From Micromonosporaceae bacterium KJ-029 (lineage in GTDB: Bacteria; Actinomycetota; Actinomycetes; Mycobacteriales; Micromonosporaceae), in contig BIFP01000068.1 in assembly GCA_005402585.1 (NCBI GenBank), positions 555,923-619,922 on the forward strand: a DNA stretch of 64,000 bases. Reading direction: 5' to 3'. The notes beneath the pieces were generated by a model. The model ran no database searches, was not told where the DNA came from, and saw only the letters and a list, made by a program, of their open reading frames with translations. Every line of letters starts with the position of its first letter. Position 1 is the stretch's first letter. Both the position numbers and the translations under genes were made by a program. Of this stretch, positions 58,452 to 64,000 are shown piece by piece.

Positions 58452-58802
58452 GTGGCGGTCGAGATGGGGCGTGAGCGGTTCGAGGAACTGGTGGGGGAGG
58501 CGCTGGACGAGGTTCCGGAGGAACTCCTGGCGTTGATGAACAACGTGGTGATCCTGGTGGAGGACGATCCACCTCCCGGTGAGAATCTGCTCGGCCTCTA
58601 CGAGGGCCACGCGTTGACCGACCGGGGCTGGGACTACGCCGGTGTCCTGCCGGACCGCATCCTGATCTACCGCAACCCCACCCTGCGCATCTGCGAGACC
58701 GACGAGGACGTCATCGACGAGGTGGCGGTGACCGTGGTGCACGAGATCGCCCACCACTTCGGCATCGACGACGCGCGCCTGCACGAGCTGGGCTGGGGCT
58801 GA
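58452..58802 (+). CDS. Zincin-like metallopeptidase
   Basis: 116 residues from GTG 58452 (GGGGAAG 8 nt upstream); an ATG at 58464 is an alternative. VVHEIAHHFGID is the HExxH zinc motif. Equivalent to M. tuberculosis Rv3836, which likewise sits near pheA. Whether it is an active protease is not known; the group is small and soluble. Confidence 0.9.
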   Translation: MAVEMGRERFEELVGEALDEVPEELLALMNNVVILVEDDPPPGENLLGLYEGHALTDRGWDYAGVLPDRILIYRNPTLRICETDEDVIDEVAVTVVHEIAHHFGIDDARLHELGWG

Positions 58803-58894
58803 CCGGCTGCGGGTCGGGGTCGGTTGCGCCGCCGGGCGTCGGCGCGCTGGCCCTGCTGACCGGTGCCGCCGTCAGCTGACCGAGGTCCGGGTGC

Positions 58895-59851
58895 TCAGCT
58901 CAGCTCGCCGGCCCGTAGCCGGGCGAGCCAGGCGGCGGCGTCCGCGTAGTCGGCGTCGGAGAGGCCGGCCGGGGCGGGTACCGGGCGCTCCCCCGTCGTC
59001 CCGTTCCACCGGTGCCGGGGGTACGAGCCGAGGAAGCGTACGTCGGCGCAGACCCGACGCAGCCCCTGCAACGCCTCGCCGAGCCGTACGTCGGCGACGT
59101 GGCCGGTGCAGTCGAGGAAGAAGACGTACCGCCCGAGCGCCTCACCGGTCGGGCGAGATTCGATCCGGGTCAGGTTGACGCCGCGGACCGCGAGTTCCAT
59201 CAGCACGGACAGCAGGGCGCCCACCCGATCGTGCGCGATGAACACGGCGAGCGACGTCACGTCGTCGCCGGTGGGCGGCGGTGGCGGACCCGGACGGGAC
59301 AGCAGGGCGAAGCGGGTCACCGCGTCGGGGTGGTCGGCGATCTTGTCGGCCAGCACGGCGAGCCGGTGCCGGGTCGCGCCGATCGGGGCGCAGATCGCCG
59401 CGTCGTACTCGCCCGTCGCCGCGCCGGCCGCCGCCGCGCCGTTGGAGAGCATATCGACCACGACCGCGTCGGGCAGGTGCGTCCGCAGCCAGCCCCGACA
59501 CTGGGTGGACGCCTGGGGGTGGGCGGCGACGCTGCGTACTGCCGGCAGGAGGGTCCCCGGACGCGCGCCGAGGACGAACTCCACCGGCAGGATCACCTCC
59601 CGGGTGATCACGAGCGGCTCCCCCTCGGCCAGTTCGTCGAGGGTCACCCCGACCGCGCCCCCGATCGAGTTCTCCAGCGGCACCAGCGCGGCGTCGGCGT
59701 CCCCCGCGCGTACCGCCTCCAGCGCCTCGCCGATGCTGCGGGCCGGCGTACGGGTGCCCCGCTCGGCGGCGGGCACGGTGCGCAGCGCCTGCTCGGCGAA
59801 GGTGCCCTCGGGCCCGAGGAAGACGAAACGTGTGGGCGGCGTTCCCGGCAT
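58895..59851 (-). CDS. pheA: Prephenate dehydratase
   Basis: 318 residues. Converts prephenate to phenylpyruvate in phenylalanine synthesis. LGPEGTFAEQAL begins the catalytic domain; PLENSIGGAV and the TRF motif (DAVTRFALLS) follow; the C-terminal ACT domain carries the ESRPTGEALG loop that binds phenylalanine for feedback control. Length and position next to the zincin resemble M. tuberculosis Rv3838c. Confidence 0.97.
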   Translation of the reverse strand: MPGTPPTRFVFLGPEGTFAEQALRTVPAAERGTRTPARSIGEALEAVRAGDADAALVPLENSIGGAVGVTLDELAEGEPLVITREVILPVEFVLGARPGTLLPAVRSVAAHPQASTQCRGWLRTHLPDAVVVDMLSNGAAAAGAATGEYDAAICAPIGATRHRLAVLADKIADHPDAVTRFALLSRPGPPPPPTGDDVTSLAVFIAHDRVGALLSVLMELAVRGVNLTRIESRPTGEALGRYVFFLDCTGHVADVRLGEALQGLRRVCADVRFLGSYPRHRWNGTTGERPVPAPAGLSDADYADAAAWLARLRAGELS

Positions 59852-59907
59852 GGCGACAGCCTACGCACCCGCCGTCGGCCAGGACGCCGATGGCGCGGGG
59901 GTTGGCC

Positions 59908-60570
59908 TCATGGCGTGGGTGTGGCCGTCGTCGGCGTCGGTGTGGGTGTGGTCGGCGTGGGTGTGGGCGTGGTCGGTGTGGGCACCGGTACGCCGACCGG
60001 AGCGTCGTCGCCGCAGGCCAGCGTCCGGATCCCGATCGGGCCGGCCACGCGTACCTCGACCGAACAGACGTCGGTGCCGGCGGTGACCAGGCGCAGGGTG
60101 CCGGCCTGGTCCCGGGTGACCACCTGAAGCGGCTCGTAACCGGTCACGTCGAGGGCGGTGAAGTGCCAGTCGCCGGCGCACAGCGGGCCGGTCTGGACGC
60201 GTACCTTCGCGTTCCGAGGCAGGAGTCCGCTGCGACCGCGCACCAGATCGATGATCCGCTGCTGCGACGGCCCGCCCTGGCAGGCGACCGCCACCAGCCC
60301 CTGGTCGGCCGAAGGGGTGGTGGGCAGGCCGGTGCCGGGCAGCCCGGCGTCGGGTGGCGCGGTCGGCGTGATCGTTCCGGTCGCGCTCGGTGTCGCCGCC
60401 CGCGTGGGCAGAGCCCGGGGTCCGTCCCGTAGCTCCGGAGGTTCGCCGCAGCCGGCCAGCAGCAGCCCGGCCAGGGCCACGACGGCGGTCAGTCGCCGGG
60501 CGCGGTGGTTCGGGCCCGGATCGCCGGGCGGCGGGCCGGCGTCGGAGCGACGGGGTGGGGCGGGAGGCAC
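59908..60570 (-). CDS. Lipoprotein with Pro/Thr repeat tail
   Basis: 220 residues. A basic N-terminus, a hydrophobic stretch and LLLAGC form a lipobox (C at about 41). Three further cysteines lie in the core. The C-terminus is a PTPTTPTPTP repeat of about 27 residues, coded by GTGGTCGGTGTGGG-like tandem DNA, as a linker would be. No family recognised. Confidence 0.8.
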   Translation of the reverse strand: MPPAPPRRSDAGPPPGDPGPNHRARRLTAVVALAGLLLAGCGEPPELRDGPRALPTRAATPSATGTITPTAPPDAGLPGTGLPTTPSADQGLVAVACQGGPSQQRIIDLVRGRSGLLPRNAKVRVQTGPLCAGDWHFTALDVTGYEPLQVVTRDQAGTLRLVTAGTDVCSVEVRVAGPIGIRTLACGDDAPVGVPVPTPTTPTPTPTTPTPTPTTATPTP

Positions 60571-60657
60571 GGGGGCGGTCCTCGATGGGAGCGGGGAGCG
60601 TCGTGGGGTGGCCGGCGGCCGAGCCCATGGTAGGAGGATCTGTCGCCGCGGTGAAGG

Positions 60658-61047
60658 TCAGCCGAGCACGCGATGTCCGGCGCGCACCAGCGCGGCGGTC
60701 GCCTCGGTCAGGCGTACGGCCGGAACCAGCACGTAGTCGGTGTCGTACGTGGAGAAGGCGACGATGCTGACCCGGGCCTCACCGAGCGGGTCCACCAGCG
60801 CCGTGAGGGTGTCGGTCACGGCGAGGTCGGCCGGACCGGCCACCCGCAGGCAGCGCCATGCGGTCTCCCCGTCGGCCTCGCCCGGCGCCCGCTCGGCGGG
60901 GCAGATCACCGACATGCCGTCGGCCGTCCAGCTCACCGTGACCACGTCGTCGCCGGCCAGCCCGCCCGACAGCCCGGACGGCAGGGTGGAGTCCGCCGCC
61001 ATCCGGCACACGGCGTATTCGCCCGGCAGCACAGCGATATCGAGCAT
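60658..61047 (-). CDS. ACT domain protein
   Basis: 129 residues. Two ACT-like repeats: MLDIAVLPGEYAVCRMAAD and the second half EARVSIVAFSTYDTDYVLVP, the latter matching CASTOR-like ACT proteins of bacteria. Such proteins bind amino acids and regulate partners. The substrate is not known. It lies 87 bp from the lipoprotein gene. Confidence 0.86.
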   Translation of the reverse strand: MLDIAVLPGEYAVCRMAADSTLPSGLSGGLAGDDVVTVSWTADGMSVICPAERAPGEADGETAWRCLRVAGPADLAVTDTLTALVDPLGEARVSIVAFSTYDTDYVLVPAVRLTEATAALVRAGHRVLG

Positions 61048-61122
61048 GATGGCACCTTACGACCTCGGCGACGGCCGGCCACAGTACTGTCCCGTGCGTC
61101 GAGCGCCACACTCCGCCGCAGG

Positions 61123-61581
61123 TCAGACCTCGGAGAAGAAGGTGAGCGAGCCGGCGACGCCCCCGTCGGCGAGCACCGGCGTGGAGATGGCGTCGACGGT
61201 CGCGTCCGACGCGCCCTCCGTGGTCGCCTCGATCCGCAGCAGCCCACGGGCCAGGCGGCCGGAGGAGAGCGCGAGCAGCGGCGGGATCTTGTCGATCTCG
61301 GGCTCGGCCAGCTCACCCCGGTTGGCGGTGAAGTCCACCAGCCGGAGCCCGCCGTCGAGCAGCGGCAGCCCGACCAGGTCCTCCGGCGCGCCCAGCCGGA
61401 GCAGCTCACAGCCAGCGGAGGAGACGGCCACCACCCGGGTCTCGGCGTCGATCAGCAGGCAGGGTTCGTCGGCGCTGAAGACCGTCGCCGACCACCGGCC
61501 GACGTTGTCGTACCCCGGCTCTGTCGGTGTCCCCGCTGCGGGCGCGAACACTTCCGAGAGCGAGAGTTCGACGTGGGCCAC
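61123..61581 (-). CDS. PAS domain protein
   Basis: 152 residues from GTG 61581 (AGGAGG 4 nt upstream); the GTG at 61614 would add 11 residues. The PAS core reads EPCLLIDAETRVVAVSSAGCELLRLG (in part) and VDAISTPVLADGGVAGSLTFF. No output domain, so it is a stand-alone sensor or adaptor module. Partner unknown. Confidence 0.8.
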   Translation of the reverse strand: MAHVELSLSEVFAPAAGTPTEPGYDNVGRWSATVFSADEPCLLIDAETRVVAVSSAGCELLRLGAPEDLVGLPLLDGGLRLVDFTANRGELAEPEIDKIPPLLALSSGRLARGLLRIEATTEGASDATVDAISTPVLADGGVAGSLTFFSEV

Positions 61582-61747
61582 CGCGCCTCCTATGCACACC
61601 GACGGTACGTCCACGCTAGCCGGTCGTCGCGGCGACCGCCGACCGCGCTGGGCGTCTGGGCCGTCGGTGCTGATCGGGCACCCGGTCGACGGCGGCGCGG
61701 GCCGGCGGGTGCTGAGCCGGCCCGGCCGCGTGGCGTCGCCGCAGACG

Positions 61748-62488
61748 TTACCGGCGGGTGGCCGGCTTGTCAGCGGCCGTTCGGCCGTCCTCGTACCACC
61801 GGTAGTCCGCCGCCGGCGGGTGGGTGCCGTTCATCCAGGTGGCGGGGTGCTGTGCCACCCGGGACAGCTTCTCGGCGGTCGCCGGGCTGATCCGGTTGCC
61901 GGCGGCGACGAGCAGCCGGTCGAGTTCCCGGTGGGTCGCCATGAGGCAGTCCTTGGGGAGGCCGTAGACGCTGATGACGCCGGAGCCCACGAAGGTGAGC
62001 ACCGGCGTGACCGGAATCGGATGGCCGACCGCCGTGGTGAGCGCCTTGCTGGCGCGCCTGGCGTCACGGCGGGCCTCGGCCACGTACGGCGGTCGCTTGC
62101 CGTTGATCTGCACCACGTCGCCGGCAACCAGGACCCGCGCCCGACCGTGGTCGGCGATGGTGACGGCGAACAGCCCGCTCGGGCCGATGGCCAGGAACCC
62201 GGCCCGGTTGTCGTCATCGTCGTCGAGCAGGGCGTCGGTGGCGTCGGTGCGCGGCCAGTCGATGACGTGCCACGCCGGACCGAGATGGTCGAGCTGGCCG
62301 AGCGCGCGGGCGCCGGCCGCCTCCAGCCGCCGGGCGCCTCGCTCGGCCCGGCGGCGGCGAGCCCACTCCAACGGGGACGGACGCGGGGCCGCGAGCACCC
62401 CTGGCGCTTCCACCCGTGGGTGCGGCACCGACACGGGCGGCAGTGCCCGGGCGGACGGTACGGCTCGACGAGCGGGGAAGACAGTCAT
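61748..62488 (-). CDS. NERD domain protein
   Basis: 246 residues from ATG 62488, with GGAGG about 5 nt upstream. The first 45 residues are Pro/Arg-rich. The NERD core (GPAWHVIDWPRTD, AGFLAIGPSGLFAVTI, VVQINGKRPPYVAEARRDAR) is related to nucleases. The predicted catalytic residues cannot be confirmed by eye. No membrane segment is visible. Confidence 0.82.
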   Translation of the reverse strand: MTVFPARRAVPSARALPPVSVPHPRVEAPGVLAAPRPSPLEWARRRRAERGARRLEAAGARALGQLDHLGPAWHVIDWPRTDATDALLDDDDDNRAGFLAIGPSGLFAVTIADHGRARVLVAGDVVQINGKRPPYVAEARRDARRASKALTTAVGHPIPVTPVLTFVGSGVISVYGLPKDCLMATHRELDRLLVAAGNRISPATAEKLSRVAQHPATWMNGTHPPAADYRWYEDGRTAADKPATRR

Positions 62489-62651
62489 CGCGACCTCCGG
62501 CAAAAGGTCCCTCGAAGTTACGTTCTCACTACCCTACGTTGCCGGTCCCGGTAGTGGGCAAGCCGGAGCGCCGGAATGACTATGGATGAATGCCGTATTC
62601 ACCCACAGCCGTTTTACCGGATGCCGCCAAACCCTGCCCTACGCTGCGAGA

Positions 62652-63863
62652 GTGACCCACTACGTGGACAGTGAGGTCGGTCGGCTCGGCACCGTGATGT
62701 TGCACCGGCCGGGGCCCGAACTCGCCCGGCTCACCCCGCGCAACAACGACTCCCTGCTGTTCGACGCGATCCCGTGGGTGGGGCGGGCACAGGAGGAGCA
62801 CGACGCCTTCGCGGGCGCGCTGCGCGAGCGCGGCATCGAGGTGCTCTACCTGACCGATCTGCTCACCGAGACGCTGGCCGTCACCGACGCCCGGGCCGAG
62901 CTGACCGAGCAGGTGCTCAGCTCGCCCCGGCTCGGCGACGCCCTGCGGGCCCGGGTCGCGGCGCACCTGACGTACCTCGACCCGGCCGCGCTCGCCGGCG
63001 TCCTCGTCGCCGGCCTGGCCCACGAGGAAGTGCGGCTCGGCGGAGGCCGTGACGGTGGTCTGGTCTACACCCTGATGGACCGCCACGACTTCGTCGTCGA
63101 CCCGCTGCCGAACCTCCTGTTCACCCGGGACTCGTCACTGTGGATCGGCGACCGGGTGGGGGTGACCAGCCTGGCCATGCCCGCCCGGCGGCGGGAAACC
63201 ACGCTGACCGACGCGATCTACCGGTACCACCCGCGGTTCGCCGGCACCGAGTTCGTCTACCGCCCCGGCCTGGAGCATCTGGAGGGCGGCGACGTACTGC
63301 TCCTGTCGCCCGGGGTGCTGGCCGTCGGGGTGGGCGAGCGGACCACCCCGGCCGGCGCCGAACGGCTGGCCCGCCGGGTCTTCGCGGCGGGGCTCGCGCA
63401 CACCATCCTCGTCGTCCCGATCGCCCAGGAGCGGGCGACCATGCACCTGGACACCGTCTGCACGATGGTTGACGTCGACGCGGTGCTGATGTACCCGAAC
63501 GTGGCCAGCGCGCTGTCGGCATACACCGTGATCGCCGGGGCGGACGGCGACGAGCCGCGGGTGGACGGCCCGGCGCCGTTCCTGCGCGCGGCTGCCGACG
63601 CGATGGACCTGGACCAGCTCCGGGTGATCGACACCGGGCTCGACCCGGTGACCGCCGAGCGGGAACAGTGGGACGACGGCAACAACACCCTCGCGCTGGC
63701 GCCGCGCATCTGCGTCGGCTACGAGCGCAACGTCGAGACCAACGCCCAACTGGAGCGGGCCGGCATCGAGGTCATCCCGATCGCCGGTTCGGAGCTGGGC
63801 TCGGGCCGGGGTGGCCCCCGCTGCATGTCCTGCCCGCTGCTGCGCGCCCCGCTGGTCGGGTAA
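62652..63863 (+). CDS. arcA: Arginine deiminase
   Basis: 403 residues from GTG 62652. Converts arginine to citrulline and ammonia. Catalytic parts: LFTRDSS near the middle, EHLEGGDVLLL, MHLDTVCTMV, DGNNTLAL and the nucleophilic cysteine in RGGPRCMSCPL near the C-terminus. Start VTHYVDSEVGRLGTVMLHRP is the family start. No arcB or arcC is next to it. The stop codon TAA begins the 50-bp family repeat. Confidence 0.95.
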   Translation: MTHYVDSEVGRLGTVMLHRPGPELARLTPRNNDSLLFDAIPWVGRAQEEHDAFAGALRERGIEVLYLTDLLTETLAVTDARAELTEQVLSSPRLGDALRARVAAHLTYLDPAALAGVLVAGLAHEEVRLGGGRDGGLVYTLMDRHDFVVDPLPNLLFTRDSSLWIGDRVGVTSLAMPARRRETTLTDAIYRYHPRFAGTEFVYRPGLEHLEGGDVLLLSPGVLAVGVGERTTPAGAERLARRVFAAGLAHTILVVPIAQERATMHLDTVCTMVDVDAVLMYPNVASALSAYTVIAGADGDEPRVDGPAPFLRAAADAMDLDQLRVIDTGLDPVTAEREQWDDGNNTLALAPRICVGYERNVETNAQLERAGIEVIPIAGSELGSGRGGPRCMSCPLLRAPLVG

Positions 63864-63911
63864 GGAAGGGCCCCTTATTAACGCCTGCGGTAGAGCAAGG
63901 GCCCCTTCTTA
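63862..63911. repeat. Interspersed repeat, copy 2
   Basis: Same family as 42444-42495; the first half-unit and GCCTGCGGTAGAG are kept, and the second half-unit ends CCTTCTTA where copy 1 reads CTTGTTAAC, so the identity breaks off at about 63908-63911. Confidence 0.8.
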
Positions 63912-64000
63912 GAGGGCGTCTTGATCGGGTTGGTTGTAGTACACGCTGGTTGATGTGGTGCTCGGGACGGGTGGCGTGGGTCGTGATGATCGATGCATGA
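63912..64000. other. Window edge, possible left end of a mobile element
   Basis: 89 bp with no gene that can be supported. The sequence after 63911 begins GAGGGCGTCTTGATCGGG and is unlike the family repeat it interrupts. It could be the terminal repeat of an insertion sequence, but no transposase can be seen here. Confidence 0.3.

Noticed and set aside
1..64000. CRISPR arrays, tRNA or rRNA genes, complete insertion sequences
   Set aside because: No regular short repeats with spacers, no cloverleaf with CCA-like end and no transposase could be seen by reading; only partial evidence exists at the right edge.

Overview
The window is high-GC DNA from an actinomycete, most likely of the Micromonosporaceae. 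This rests on the actinobacterial gene order, many GTG/TTG starts, an AfsR-type regulator with a TTA codon, a proteasome activator (Bpa), and intergenic repeats of a kind I associate with Micromonospora. No tRNA, rRNA, CRISPR array or complete insertion sequence was seen.

Left part (1-18535). This follows the order Mycobacterium tuberculosis has at Rv0046c-Rv0058: ino1 (cut by the left edge) with its PadR regulator, a DUF5318 protein, the bifunctional penicillin-binding protein PonA, a GT87 membrane glycosyltransferase, rpsF-ssb-rpsR-rplI and dnaB. Two genes, a GT-C-like membrane protein and an endonuclease-IV-like protein, sit inside the block before rpsF. The rpsF leader folds its Shine-Dalgarno sequence into a hairpin like the S6:S18 autoregulatory motif. 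A cluster of DnaA-box-like sequences precedes dnaB. DnaB carries two inteins; the first splits the Walker A loop and looks like a class 3 (Ala1, W-C-T) intein.

Middle part (18588-47722). It contains a zinc-ribbon protein, a phosphoribosyltransferase coupled to a GT-C membrane protein, a membrane GGDEF-EAL protein, and a SARP/AfsR-like regulator broken by a 7-bp tandem duplication. Most of the molybdenum cofactor pathway follows in separate groups: moaC-mog-moeA-moaE, moaD-moaA, and fdhD next to mobA. Between these lie another GT87 protein, DoxX, a GNAT enzyme, an AAA+ ATPase with a paired CTAG-rich operator, a membrane-anchored LppU-like protein, and a large fusion of an endonuclease Q-like PHP/zinc nuclease to a UvrD-type helicase. 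A metallophosphoesterase, a fructosamine-kinase-like protein, DUF4192, a GAP/LysE-like protein, DUF6457 and a YbjN-fold protein complete the region.

Right part (47726-64000). It holds a quinone-oxidoreductase-like dehydrogenase behind an 18-bp SoxR-box-like palindrome, a secreted beta-propeller protein, an Lrp regulator divergent from a dimethylargininase-like amidinohydrolase, an orphan branched-chain-type substrate-binding lipoprotein, an alpha/beta hydrolase, Bpa, a tandem pair of HAD phosphatases, OsmC, a zincin, prephenate dehydratase, a lipoprotein, ACT, PAS and NERD domain proteins, and arginine deiminase. The last 90 bp follow a family repeat that diverges abruptly and may be the edge of a mobile element.

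The points most worth follow-up are the EndoQ-UvrD fusion, the reversible-looking 7-bp frameshift in the SARP gene, the P-loop intein, the paired CTAG operator, the SoxR-like box and the rpsF leader.
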